NCBI GenBank assembly: GCA_000226015.1
Contig: JH155783.1
Coordinates: 8,079 to 43,740 of the forward strand
DNA: 35,662 nt
Source of the DNA: Mnemiopsis leidyi
Taxonomy: Eukaryota > Ctenophora > Tentaculata > Lobata > Bolinopsidae
Direction of reading: 5' to 3'
Of this stretch, positions 12,801-23,073 are shown piece after piece. Numbering within the stretch: the stretch's first letter is position 1; each line of letters opens with the position of its first letter. The translations under genes and the position numbers were made by a program. The notes beneath the pieces are model-generated. The model saw nothing but the letters and a program-made list of their open reading frames with translations, did no database searches and was not told the origin of the DNA.

Positions 12801-13887
12801 AGAGAAATTCTCCTAGGGCCCTGTCTGGCGAGTCAAGAGTGAGGGTCCAGGTCAAAATTTTACTCGGAAATTGCCAATTTTGCAGGTTTCATTAGACCCT
12901 GATATAATGTCATTATGAACTAATCACAATAACACATAGCCTTATGGCGCAGTCAGAGTCTGCAATCTAGAGCAGCAACTGAGAACTTAAGGACGAACGA
13001 CGTAACTAACCAGCCAAAAGTTGTGTCAGTACCCATTCCCCCGGCCCTCCGGGGGACTATCATCAGTAAAACTGATATTTTCTGTCTGACTTGGAGATAA
13101 AAGCGGCTTGCCAAACGTTACATAGGTGAGGCATCCCAAAACCTTGGCAGATCCTATAGCCTGCTGACACTGAACAATTTTACCCTTTCTGTCAATCGCT
13201 TATGACAAATCTACTTCCACGATACACAAACTGAACAGGGTCTGCCATGCAGATTGTTAGCAGTTTTGCACAAATTCCCTCTGGAGTTTCGCGGACAGAC
13301 ATTCCGATATAATTCACGTGATGACAGAGTTGTTAACACCGGTTGCAGTGTTAACCATTGTTCGTTTTACAGTTTAGCGGTTTTATAATGAAACGGTGCA
13401 GAGCATTTCTACTGAACTGGATCTTTTTAAGTTAATCTTTTCTAAGTGATGAATGAGATGAATGAATCTTCGTGGAAGCGACACAAGGTCCAAGGATAAG
13501 GATTTTCGTCAAACCTAGATAGAAATCAGACGGCAGACAAGAGTTTTGATGCGTTTACCTTATAGGAAGCAGACAGGTAAAGTGCAGACACAGTAATAGC
13601 ATAAATCAGAATCAGCTAAATATGCACGGATAAAAAATTACCGTCATCTTAACTTACAATAATCATTAATTTGTCCTAACTTCATCTACCGAAAAACTCG
13701 ATTTACAACGAATTATAACGTGAATTATAACAAATTATAACGAATTATAACGAATTATTTGCGGAAACTTACCATTTTGGTCGCATTGAAGAGCATGATC
13801 GGAGGGAATCTCGTTGTTTTCCCGGTCGATAGAGTTACAAAGTATGAAATTTAAAAAAGCAACTGTACAAATAAATAGTAAAAACAT
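831..13887 (-). CDS. Secreted astacin-CUB-EGF-CUB metalloprotease (tolloid/BP10-like), 13 exons rebuilt
   Basis: Zinc endopeptidase of the astacin family (peptidase M12A), predicted secreted. Exons, 5' to 3': 13773-13887, 11716-11801, 11240-11365, 10243-10357, 8906-9055, 8516-8635, 8056-8195, 6544-6639, 5323-5425, 4266-4546, 3412-3635, 935-1097, 831-898. All joins keep frame except between the first two, where exon 1 ends in phase 1 and the next starts in phase 2, so at least one prodomain exon is missing. Visible parts: signal peptide [14 protein letters not shown]; furin-like STRRRR before [19 protein letters not shown]; zinc site [19 protein letters not shown]; Met-turn SIMHYG; CUB1 with [10 protein letters not shown] and DYIEIRDG; a calcium-binding EGF starting [12 protein letters not shown] with six cysteines; CUB2 with GYPNGY and HDFLE. 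About 595 residues are accounted for. Family members process matrix and activate BMP signals; that role is inferred here. The 68-base last exon after a 36-base intron is the weakest call; read-through would add only a few residues before a stop. CUB1 looks about ten residues short, so a micro-exon may be missed between 5426 and 6543. Confidence 0.9.
2233..2511 (+). other. Coding-like open stretch inside a protease intron, no ATG
   Basis: One plus-strand frame stays open for more than 90 codons and reads like a charged soluble protein (for example [20 protein letters not shown] and [20 protein letters not shown]), ending at a TAG at 2509-2511. There is no in-frame ATG near its start, so it would have to be an exon or a fragment. 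It lies opposite in strand to the protease and inside its 1098-3411 intron. I do not recognise the family. A relic of a mobile element is one possibility; chance is another. Confidence 0.3.
2980..3168 (+). other. Second coding-like open stretch in the same intron
   Basis: A plus-strand frame of about 60 codons without an ATG reads [18 protein letters not shown], continues with a charged stretch, and ends [14 protein letters not shown] before TAA. The composition is lysine/glutamate-rich as in real proteins. Another frame just downstream opens with an ATG near 3197 ([17 protein letters not shown]) for about 60 codons. Two adjacent open frames on one strand could be a frameshifted gene relic or exons of a nested gene. 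No family recognised. Confidence 0.25.
4266..4546 (-). other. CUB1 end plus calcium-binding EGF exon
   Basis: One exon carries the last CUB1 strands ([20 protein letters not shown]) and then an EGF-like repeat beginning [16 protein letters not shown] and ending in GDYCI. The DxDEC start and the later aromatic GSYKC are the consensus for calcium-binding EGF repeats. I chose the acceptor AAAAG before base 4546 because it alone keeps the frame with the phase-2 exon at 5323-5425; a nearby CAG does not. Confidence 0.85.
4802..5077 (-). other. Unrecognised open frame in the protease intron 4547-5322
   Basis: A 91-codon minus-strand frame lies between the EGF and CUB1 exons. It contains [19 protein letters not shown] and [20 protein letters not shown] and has local GC content above its surroundings. 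Including it would break the phase match between the flanking exons, so it is not part of the protease. Its product, if any, is unknown; a mobile-element relic or chance are both possible. Confidence 0.2.
6241..6537. repeat. 20-bp tandem array abutting a protease splice donor
   Basis: About ten copies of a 20-base unit close to AGTTTATCAATAAAAAGATG, in two blocks. Each block is preceded by the same ~30-base leader starting ACCAATAAACAACGT (6291 and 6381), so the array itself was duplicated. On its right the sequence around the CUB1 donor (ACTTAC on the plus strand) occurs twice, at 6511-6516 and at 6538-6543; the second is the donor used in my model. The array fills the first ~300 bases of the intron after exon 6544-6639. 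Confidence 0.9.
6903..7107. repeat. 18-bp minisatellite open in both directions
   Basis: About eleven copies of an 18-base unit near ACTCACGCTATAGTACAC, with AAAG/GAAG variants. As 18 is divisible by 3, both strands read as six-residue repeats (THAIVH on plus, SVSVYY on minus), producing two fake ORFs of about 95 residues. It lies in the intron between exons 6544-6639 and 8056-8195 of the protease gene. Confidence 0.92.
7921..8020. repeat. 20-bp array with intron-like unit near a splice donor
   Basis: Five copies in an exact 20-base period of TTTGTAAGTACTATTGTCAG (first copy diverged, later copies ACTGTTG). Each unit read on the plus strand begins GTAAGT and ends CAG after a TTT, the signature of a donor and an acceptor. 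The array ends about 36 bases from the protease exon ending at 8056, inside its intron. Confidence 0.92.
8906..9055 (-). other. Astacin active-site exon
   Basis: This exon encodes the paired cysteines [11 protein letters not shown], then [20 protein letters not shown] and SRPDRDNYI. The motif HExxHxxGFxHExxRxDRD is complete: three zinc-binding histidines, the catalytic glutamate, and the RxDRD tail typical of tolloid and astacin proteases. The acceptor CAG precedes base 9055 and the donor GTGAGG follows base 8906. Entering phase 2 and leaving phase 2 match the neighbouring exons, so nothing suggests an inactive enzyme. Confidence 0.95.
9419..9671 (-). other. Unrecognised beta-rich open frame inside astacin-domain intron
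   Basis: An open minus-strand frame of about 80 codons includes [18 protein letters not shown] and [19 protein letters not shown] and ends at a TGA. It is preceded by an acceptor-like AACCAG, so it could be an exon. Its phase does not fit between the astacin exons ending at 10243 and starting at 9055, and those two already join correctly without it. It is therefore either a nested or alternative product, a gene relic, or chance. No family recognised. Confidence 0.3.
9791..9938. repeat. 49-bp tandem repeat, three copies
   Basis: Three near-identical copies of a ~49-base unit starting GCTAAGTCTGACTAAGCC and ending AAATCTTTACA. Differences are a single inserted T and a base change at the junctions, which points to recent duplication. 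It lies in the protease intron 9056-10242. Confidence 0.92.
11240..11365 (-). other. Prodomain/catalytic boundary exon with furin-like site
   Basis: Encodes [18 protein letters not shown] followed at once by [20 protein letters not shown]. Tolloid-type astacins are released by proprotein convertases at a multibasic site directly before the mature N-terminus, and RTRRRR-like basic residues sit exactly there. The next exon (10243-10357) joins in phase to give [21 protein letters not shown], the usual AMRHW-C segment of the domain. The exon upstream (11716-11801, [10 protein letters not shown]...) is cysteine-rich and its role in the prodomain is unclear. Confidence 0.85.
13026..13199 (-). other. 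57-codon open stretch of coding-like sequence, with hairpin
   Basis: A stop-to-stop minus-strand frame reads [20 protein letters not shown], then [20 protein letters not shown], and ends RGNGY before TGA. It has no ATG. At 13038-13055, inside it, CCCCCGG and CCGGGGG form a perfect seven-base stem with a four-base loop. It lies in the first protease intron, where a prodomain exon is expected, but its sequence does not resemble an astacin prodomain and I could not fit its borders in phase. Possibly a transposon relic. Confidence 0.25.
13690..13760. repeat. 11-bp array beside the first protease splice donor
   Basis: Five or so copies of AACGAATTATA-like units, with variants GTGAATTATA and CAAATTATA. 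The array ends about seven bases from the donor of the signal-peptide exon (13767-13772), on the intron side. Confidence 0.85.
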
Positions 13888-14295
13888 GATGCAGAAATTG
13901 TGTTTGTTGTCAACAAATGAGAGCACGTTCGTTGAAGAAATCCGAGGTTGTTGGTCACGGGTCCAGTTTAGTCCTACATACGCCTGGTATGTGTCATAAT
14001 CTAGGTAGCATTTCTGTGTGAGAGAAGATGTAAGGTTGTATGGGTTGTATGAAAGTTGTGTTACAAGTTGAATTGCAGTTTTAAAAACAAGCCGATCAGC
14101 AAACTACAGCAGGGTGATTTGTCAAGTTACATTAAATGGAAAACTTAGTAGTGGATACCACTGTACAAGAAGTTCAAAGTAAAAACTTAGTTCTAGGAAA
14201 CGAAATGACTAACTGGAATCCAACTATAAGTTAAGGAAGTTTCCAAAATGAAAAAGATGAGTCCATAAGAATGCGCTTTATTGCATTGCCGAGTC

Positions 14296-14692
14296 TCTAT
14301 CAATGTAGCTCTATCAATGTAGCTCTATCAATGTAGCTCTATCAATGTAGCTCTATCAATGTAGCTCTATCAATGTAGCTCTATCAATGTAGCTCTATCA
14401 ATGTAGCTCTATCAATGTAGCTCTATCAATGTAGCTCTATCAATGTAGCTCTATCAATGTAGCTCTATCAATGNNNNNNNNNNNTAGTCAATTAGTAGTC
14501 TCTATCAATAGTAGCTCTATCAATGTAGCTCTATCAATGTAGCTCTATCAATGTAGCTCTATCAATGTAGCTCTATCAATGTAGCTCTATCAATGTAGCT
14601 CTATCAATGTAGCTCTATCAATGTAGCTCTATCAATGTAGCTCTATCAATGTAGCTCTATCAATGTAGCTCTATCAATGTAGCTCTATCAAT
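14296..14692. repeat. 14-bp minisatellite containing an assembly gap
   Basis: About 26 nearly perfect copies of TAGCTCTATCAATG. The run is interrupted at 14474-14484 by 11 N, followed by an irregular stretch (TAGTCAATTAGTAGTC). The near-perfect copies and the gap suggest the true array is longer and collapsed. It lies ~410 bases upstream of the protease start codon, so it may be promoter-proximal. Confidence 0.95.
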
Positions 14693-15218
14693 TTCCGCAA
14701 TATGAATAACGTAATGGCCTCGAGTATTTCCGACTTTGATAATAACATTTACTTATCGGTACGCGTTCGAATTGATATTTTCAGACTCTCAGAGGGCAAA
14801 GAGTGTTAATTATGAATTAAGTGTTATGCTAAAGCGAATGAAAGCGTGATAGACCATGGAGCAAAAACGCATAAGGATTAATATGATTCTCTTCAGGGTA
14901 ATTTCAAGTGGATAATTTCAATAGGACATTTAAAGTTTCTATAAATCTCATTAAAACATTGAAAATGATTGCACGCCAGCATTACTGCAACAAAGGTGTA
15001 AAATGATTTCCCTTAGCCCCCTCAAAAACCTATTGAATTACCCGGCCAGTAGTGGGAGGAAAACATGATTAAGAAGAGAGAGACCGGTGCTGGTCGGTAA
15101 AACTTCGACAGAGTCCCGGGTAACCCCGTAATGACCAGATGGGATTTTAATGCGATGTTACAGTAAATTTATTGATCTCATTATTTAAGGAAGGATCAGG
15201 ATCTCGGCCCGGGCTGAG

Positions 15219-15272
15219 TGCTCCTGTAAGTCAGTGTTGTACTCTGCTGCCACCCTGACTTAACAAGGAGCA
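15219..15272. other. Imperfect hairpin, 16 bp stem
   Basis: TGCTCCTGTAAGTCAG at the left pairs with CTGACTTAACAAGGAGCA at the right, giving 16 base pairs with two single-base bulges on the right arm and a loop of about 20 bases. The shape resembles a short microRNA precursor or a small inverted repeat. There is no transcript evidence; 54 bases is short for most animal precursors. Confidence 0.35.
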
Positions 15273-18200
15273 GAGAAACGCAATATTCTAATAAAATGTC
15301 CTCATTACCTTCAGAGGAGACGGCTGCATTTGTTAAGGAGATATTAAATATATGACATCGGGGCCGTGGGGCGTGATGTAAGGATTGCCAAAGGTAACAA
15401 TAGACATTGGTCAGAGACAGTTACAAAAATACAGATTAATTTATCTACAGAATAAAGAGCAAAGGCGAGAGTGTGCATCGGAACCTTCAGCAAGGATAAT
15501 TTAGTGACTAAAGGAATAGCATTAAGCTAAGCTGCTAGTAATAAGCATCACCGGACATTTGTGGGGGTTTCATCTAGGAAAATTAGGAAATATTTCAACG
15601 TCGACAGCTGAGGATTTGTAATTTGTACATTACATCCTTTATCAGCACCTCGTAAACAGGCTAAAAATATTCATGATGCAATGGGATACATAATGATAAA
15701 GCTGGCTGAAAAACGCGGTCCAATTTACAAATCGAAAAACAAAAACAAACTGGTCTAGATCGGAGGCCGGGAAATGGACCTCACCGCTCCGTCCTCGAAA
15801 AGAGGAAGTGGGAAAAGCGGCCTCCACTCTCCTGAGTAGGGTCTTATACCGCGTTGTCCGGGGCTTGCTACAAATCTAATTAGCTCCCCCATATAGCATA
15901 CAACAACGATATACCATTACAGACACACTCTAAATGAAGCAGCTTCGTCAGGATCTCGGTAATTGATTAGCAGGTAACAAGAACGATCTCGGACGATGGG
16001 ACCAGAAATTGACATCCCGGGTAGGATCATATCACCGCTCGATAGGAGGAAGGAAGCAGGAAGGCAGGAATATTTGCGTCATCATCTCCAGCCTGATCAT
16101 TTCGTGCCTCCAGTGATATTATGAATAACAGCGGGACGGGAAACGGACCGCGTTTTTGCGCTGTAATTGTTGGATTTATTTTGGTCCTATTGGGTAAGTG
16201 TGCTGCACTGAGGAAGTATAATTTGCAAAATGACGAATTTATACGAGTGATGATAGATTTACAGTAAAAAATTCTCAGAAAAGTAATAAACAATAATCCT
16301 GGCAGCCCTAAGAATGTCACTAGCACGATAAGTTGAATATGGCAGGTTTACTGAAGGCAACATGATGCTATGTGAAGTATTATGCAGCCCATAATCAGTG
16401 AGAGTATGCAATACATTATCTAATTCGGGAGATCGGACTTATAGTCCTCAGTAGATGCCAGCAAGACTGAATTCAACGAGCAAGGTTGCGGCTGACCAGC
16501 ACAGCATGATCGGTCTCCCAGCCAGAATCAGGGTTTGAAAATGGCGATGTTCTGATTTCCTCAGCATATTATTCCAATTCAAAATTTAACCGTCCTCGGT
16601 GGGACATTCGATTAGGAATTGAGCCCAACACAACTTAATTACTTTAAAGATATGCAAGTCTACGTAGATTAGAGCAAATAAATCTGTACACGTTAACCAT
16701 GAATAGAAGTCCAGCTGGAATCCTAGGCAGTTTCTCAAGTAACGCCGAAACGAATCTCCTGAAATTAAAATCAGACATCTAATAAAAGAGCGTGGACAGG
16801 GACACTTTATATTCTTAACAAAGATTGTACTGGAACGTGCTTGACAGCGAGACAACAAAAGCCTGTCTAACGACAGTCGGGAAGATTCAAGTGCACAAGA
16901 AGGCACATTCTTGCTCTACAAGGAGCAAGGAAAAAAGTATTATAAAGGAGCCGGAGAGTGGAGGAGACGGGAGGCTGGCACGGACTAAGAAGAAGTAGGG
17001 GAGACAGGCTGACAGGTTCAGGTGTATTTCCGAAGTGAGCTGCCTGCTGGACAGCTGCGTTCAGCACGTTTTGATGAAGCGGAGTTATGAAAAAGTAGGG
17101 CTTCCCTACGCTCGGTGACATGATCTGGCTGCAAAGCTCTGGTTAAGTTCTTGTCTCACCGCAAAACAGACTGCTTCAGGCAACAAATATAGCTCTAACT
17201 GAACCTAATTGAGTGGCTTGGAATAGATTTTGTTTAAAAGTTTTAAATAAATATTCATGTTAAAATCTGAGGGTTTTCTTGCTCTATGCTGGCGATTATA
17301 TGAATCTTACGATGAATATTCACTGCATTTATGAGTCCTCAAACGTAACCTTATATATGATTCTTCTTTGTAGATATTTTAGACTGGATAACTTAGCTTT
17401 TAATGAGAATTACAGTTACTACAAACAAACACTTAGAACTTATTCACTCAAAATTTAAAGGAAATTTTCAACCCTAAATACCAGAAAGACTACATTCGAT
17501 CGGCGGCTTAGTGCGATTCATCTTATAAAAGCAACTTCAAAAAAGCTCGTGATACTACAAATAAGATTTTGAAATCAATGGTCATTGTTCTAAAGAATAA
17601 AGATGTTATCAGCGCCGAATAAGAAAACTTGAGATAAAAGGTTCGCGAAAGAAGACGGAAACATGGGACACCGATAATTGCGACAGAACGAAATTCTTAC
17701 AAATGTGTTTTAGGGTAAGCAAATTGATGACGACAGAGTGGAGCCCAAGACGAGGTGCTTATGAAATAAGTAATTGAAGAAATGTAGACTGCGACACCAA
17801 CTCTAGAAATGTCAACCTTAAGGGGAATTATATCACTCTTTAAAGTAAAGTGTTGATAGTTATACTGAAAACTGTCAAAAGGTCTATGACCGAGAACAAA
17901 CTCATGCGAAATAAGCAGGAGCAAGTTACGAATCAAGACGGGAGATAGAGAGAGGTATGTTCTATAAAGAATTCCAACAATCCTACAAAAAACGAGTTCT
18001 TGTTGCAGGGCTGCGTCTGCAGGCTGCAGCAGAGGTAACATTCCCGATATACGAGCATGTACTTTGGTTGGAGATGTGGCGCATAACGCGTGGTTAAGGT
18101 GAGAAACTACGAGCGTGCTTGATATAGCTGGCTGTGCTGGAGCGTGACTTAGGAAGCAAGACATCTACACTGGGCTAATCACGTGATGGAGAGTGACCGT

Positions 18201-20826
18201 TAACTGGTTTCCCATCAGGTTGAAACTCGATACACAATGTACATGGTCTCTAAACTAATTATTGGTGATAGAATATCAATTGATGGTAATTGCATGTGAT
18301 GTCTTTTAATGGGAAATACCGGCTACACTTCACTACTTAAAAGCTAAAAGGTCCATTAAAAGGACAGCCGTTTTTGTCCCAGTACCGACTAATGCGTAGA
18401 AGATCTCAACTGATGACAAAACTAACGTTTGAAAATGACGTCTAAAGATGAAGAAATGAACGTGCAACAAGAAAGACTACAAGATGTGGTTGAGGAGTGA
18501 CGGGCGGTTAGCAAAGCAAATATCATCATAATATTATCTGGTGTATTTGTTTATGTTCAGCTCCAAAGATCACTCCAAAATAGGGTAACTCTAGAAGATT
18601 CTAGATACGATGTATAACGATGTGATCTGAGGAGGTATAAAATTTGTTTTAAGTTTACAACGACTAGCACCTCTGTCGAAAGAAAATATAAGGCGTTCTA
18701 GAAAACTTAACTTACAAATGGTGCAGTGTAGACAGACTACACTCAAAATATACAATTATACAAGTACGAGGTCCACGCGTCTGCAACGTTGGAAAGGTAC
18801 ACTCCTAATGCAATAAGCGGCAAAATATGAGCGTCTAATTCGCGGATACCACCCGTCTAATATCAAATATCTTAAGTACTTATCAGATACAAGGCCGCCC
18901 CACTATAGGTAAAAGATAAGTACAAAGTGCGTATCTTATAGCAGGAGAAATGTACGGGGTTTCTCGTGAACAAAACCACAACATAAACGGAATCTGAATT
19001 AACAGCCTTCAGAGGAACTCATCATCCCGGCTCGTTGTTCCCCACCCATAGGTAGAACTTCTCGAACCCTAGACGAGGCTGTTAAAAGTTTCACCTGTTC
19101 AAGGTCATGCGTTCGCGATCCTACTGGTAAGCATAGATATTCGAAAAAGTAACATATTATGATGGGTATCAGACGAATTTTACACGTAGAAGCATGTAAG
19201 TCTTGGAGAATTCAGGCAGACATACGTGGAAATGAATGGCAAGTTCTCAAGACAACAGAGCGCACACGGCCCCAGTAGGGTTTAGCAGACTGCAGTCCCC
19301 GGGGACGGTGAGATTTCATTAGGGTAGCATACAATCAGGCCGAGTAAGGCAATGAAGGGACTCTGAGTGAAGCAGCGTTTATTTTTAGCTAATCGTCAGA
19401 TCTGATAATGAACGTCCTAAGTCGCTCGATTGTGGGTAACATCAACTAATACAGAACCAATTATAGGGCGATTAGAATGACGGTTTTTCATGATGGGAAA
19501 ATGCGAGGTTGTTAATGGTCCGGTAACGACGTAATGAGAGAAAATAAAGATAACTAATGGGGTGTTCATGATTCATCTCCTGATTTGGAGGAGAAGTTAC
19601 GATTAACAGACACTTTTCGCCAGTCATCCTACTAATACTCTATTTTACGTGCGAAGTTCACCTGCTCAGATCACTGTCAAAAATAGCATCTACAGGAGCT
19701 AGTGACTGAATTACAGATGAACACAGCAACTATCCATAACTCATGATCCTCCTTTTTGGAACTGTACAAACGACTGAAAATGCTGGATATCAAATAAAGT
19801 ATACAGTGGGAAACTAGGACGAAATAAGGACTCATGCGAGATAGTAGGTCGAATACAAGGTTGGAATCTAGCAGACAAGGCTAAAGAAAGGGACGTATGC
19901 GTTTATGTGCCGCGACTTGTCAAATTTGCGACCCAAAACAACGGACCCACAATCCAGAGCTAAATCGGTAATCAAAAAATGATTGCCGTTTGAGCTTGAA
20001 AAACCGCAGAGCCATTTTAAAATCCTTAAAAAGACTTTCAAGAAGGTACATTAGGATCGATTTAAGAATAAAGCAACGGTGTTCATGTTGCTCATAATAT
20101 GCAAAACTGTTCAGAATAATCAGGATATACCCGATTATTTGAATGAATGAATTAACTGATCGAATTGGATTATAAGCTCAAAGGTCAAGGGTGTAGGCAA
20201 GCTCATTTCACAGATCAGAAATGAGATGAGGCTCCAAGTTGGATAAAAGCAGGGCGTGGTCACACAAGCAGATCAGTCAACAAGACGGCTAGGTTTGATT
20301 CCCGTCCAACTGGGAGACAAGCCTTAACACCACAACGACTATGTGTAATGGAGCCAGAGCAGGGCTCAAATTAAGTTAAATTGTTTAACAGCAGGAGAGG
20401 CAGGGTTTTGAAAATGTCTAGCAATAGGCTGTCCCAGAAGGAGCTGTCTACGTAATTAATTAATCAGCTAGTAGAGACAATGGGAAATTTGTCGGATTTA
20501 ATTAGCGGGTTATATTGACGTATTGTTTTGTTACAAACTGGTGCGAAGAGCGGAGCTAACATGGATGTGAACTACTGCTGTAATACCTGACTTACAGATA
20601 GTACATTTAAGTCTGGAATGACAAGTGATAAAATGTACATATTGTGAGACGGAAATAATTTTAAGAGAAAAGCTCCTGATTTAAAAACGCAGGACTGAAG
20701 GGGTTCTGTTGACTTTTTATAAAAGATACCATTACCAATAGGTTTGGGTCAAAAGCTTTCAAAAATCTCGTGTTAATTAGGAAACTAGAAAGTGATCTCG
20801 GGACAGTAAGGGTAGGATTAAGGGCA

Positions 20827-20950
20827 GTCATAACAAAACTGTTATGACGTCACGTGGCAGGGTTATGACGTCACGTTAGCGAGGCATGTTGAGATATCAG
20901 GGACGCGTTGCTACCCGACTCGATACCCGCGGGTGGCGCGCGCTGCACTG
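20827..20950. promoter_or_regulatory. Paired CRE-like palindromes next to CpG-rich DNA
   Basis: A 15-base direct repeat GTTATGACGTCACGT occurs at 20841-20855 and 20862-20876. Each carries the full palindrome TGACGTCA, the site bound by CREB/ATF bZIP factors, 21 bases apart, about two helical turns. The left copy also pairs with GTCATAAC at 20827-20834. It is followed by a CpG cluster around 20903-20942 (for example CCCGCGGGTGGCGCGCGC), which stands out in AT-rich DNA. The nearest starts are 2.1 kb right (plus strand) and 7 kb left (minus strand). An enhancer or promoter is inferred. Confidence 0.4.
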
Positions 20951-22354
20951 CTCATGTGACTATGACATTAACTTTTATTATCGATGAGAATGACCAGTGG
21001 GAGGTGATGATTACAAAGTTTGTCACTAACGTCAGACTAAATGCGAGTTGTTATGCCGACGACCTTCGAGTCAGACTCTAAGCAGATATTGTAGAAAATG
21101 ACGAGTCTTTCGTAAAAATAGAGAGAAAGATAAACAAAGGATGGAAATTTCAAATTAGGAAGCAGAAATATAGAGCCCTGACTTGTAGAGATATGTATGT
21201 ATATATGTATGGCAAAGTCAAAGTATGCCACATGGGCGAGGCTGCCATACATAATTTCACATAAATCGTAATGGCATCAGAATATCACACGCACGAGAGC
21301 AGATAGTTTAGACCAAAAAAGGAAATATCAACTGGTGAGCGAATACAGCAGTGCTGAGTAACAAAGTAACTACTTGGGTCAATTCTCTGTATTGCGGGGA
21401 CACTACAACCTAACTATCTCTCACAACAAAACCATTCAGTGCATAATCTTATACATTATTTTAAAAACTAAGAAGATTTAGATAGGTCCTAGATAAAGAC
21501 AAAAAACCATTAAAGCAACAGATAAAACAAATGAAACCAAAATAGGTTACAAAATAAAGATCTCCCCTAAATTAGCTCCGACCCAAAAGTCGGCTGAAGA
21601 TGAAGAGAGAAACCAGAGCCTAGCAGACCCTCGCTGGAAGTTCCTGTCTGTGAAGTGAAGCCAGTCTGACGGCCAGTCCGAACAGATCATGTTTTCCAAT
21701 ATACCTTGTCTCCAGAATGTTAAGCGACATTGGAAATAGGCTGCAATTTTCCAGACCTAGTCCTGCCTAATGTGAGCAATGTATGGGTGGCCAGCATGCA
21801 GCTGCAGATCGGGCGCCAAAAATGCCAATCGGATCCTCGCAGCCTACTGTCCGGCACCAACCTCAACAACAAAACAGGAGGAAAATGTATTTCCATGAAT
21901 AAAATTTCCCAAAATTTACATGATATCACTATTGAGTTATTTTGACGTTATTGAAATCAAACTCGATCATGTTTATCTTTGCTACAAAATTGAAACCTTA
22001 ACTGAAATCTAGACTAGGAAAGACGGCACTTACCATGAAAGCAGACAAAGCGACACGTCATCCAAAATTGTACAAAGTTCCATCATCAGATCATCCAAAC
22101 ATCGGGGTTGTGTCGTCACATGGGGTTACTCATCTACAACTACAAGTGCATCGGAGAGAAGGTAGAGGTTCCTCAGGGATAGACTTCCCGGCATCTTGTC
22201 TTGTGGCCTGAGATAAATTATTTGGGTAAGGTAAACAATAAATATATCATGTCATTCTTCTGAGTAATAGTGCGAGTAATATTGTTGCTTTCTGACAAGC
22301 TTACTTGGACTTGTAACACAGCATTGAAGCACGATCAGTTTCGACTAAAAAAAT

Positions 22355-22670
22355 CTCTAAAAAACTCAATGTCAATTTCGGAAATTTTAGGGTCCTATTG
22401 AGTTTTATGAATATAGAATTTTGACTTAATTTTGACTTCATGAGTTCCATTTGACAGTAATATATTTGTATCTATCGCGTGGTACATCGTGGTTATAATG
22501 CATCTCAGAACGATTACCTAATGGTTTTTTTATGAATTTGGGAAAGTTTAATTATAAGTTTAAAAGCTCTAAAACTCTTTATCAATTTCGGGAATTTAAG
22601 GGTGATATTGAGTGTTTTAGATATAGAATTTTGATTTTGATATTGAGGTTTTTAGATATAGAATTTTGTT
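22355..22670. repeat. Diverged ~70-bp direct repeats
   Basis: Segments at about 22355-22424 and 22566-22634 share the order CTCTAAAA, CAATTTCGG, TATTGAGT, ATATAGAATTTTGA with scattered changes. A third partial copy (GATATTGAGGTTTTTAGATA, then GAATTTTG) follows to 22670. They lie 5' of the plus-strand secreted-protein gene. Origin unknown. Confidence 0.7.
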
Positions 22671-23073
22671 TATCTGAACTTTTCAGTTGCAGTATACAGT
22701 GATATTATTACGTAAATTAACATCGACTTCAGGATTGACTTCAGAGTGCATAAAAGTCTCCTTTTTGGATAGCTTGTATAATAAGTAGACAAGGAAGTAC
22801 CAGATAAATCTTCATTTCTCACGGTTAGTTTCAGTCTGTTACATTTTGCTGCTTGCATCACTAATACCATCCATTCCACAAATTGAAAATAGTCAACCAA
22901 AACTGAAAATCTAGCACTTAATAATAATTACAGAAGACCACATACTTACAGTTACTGCAATATACAACGTACTAACAGCGATAGACTACATACTTGGTTC
23001 CTCTTTTGTTGTGAAAGTCTTTTGGACTAAGTAGATATTCGTCAAATTTGAAGTGTAGTAACAATCTTTCGTT

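Noticed and set aside
13888..13926. Longer protease N-terminus starting at 13926
   Set aside because: That codon is GTG. The ATG at 13887 places a typical hydrophobic signal peptide at the very start.
16027..17121. Several minus-strand ORFs of 84-106 residues
   Set aside because: Same stop-codon depletion from strand composition; no domain or exon chain.
17697..18164. 155-residue minus-strand ORF with ATG
   Set aside because: Hydrophobic, low-information sequence in a region where the minus strand is pyrimidine-rich and so poor in stop codons. No motif, no splice partners.
20230..20320. tRNA or tRNA-derived SINE suggested by a B-box-like GGTTTGATTCC
   Set aside because: No matching A box at the right distance and the surrounding bases do not fold into a T arm with a seven-base loop.
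21820..21845. TGGCGCCCGAT on the minus strand, like a retroviral primer-binding site
   Set aside because: Matches the lysine-tRNA site only over the first ten or so bases, and no long terminal repeats or gag/pol sequence are nearby.
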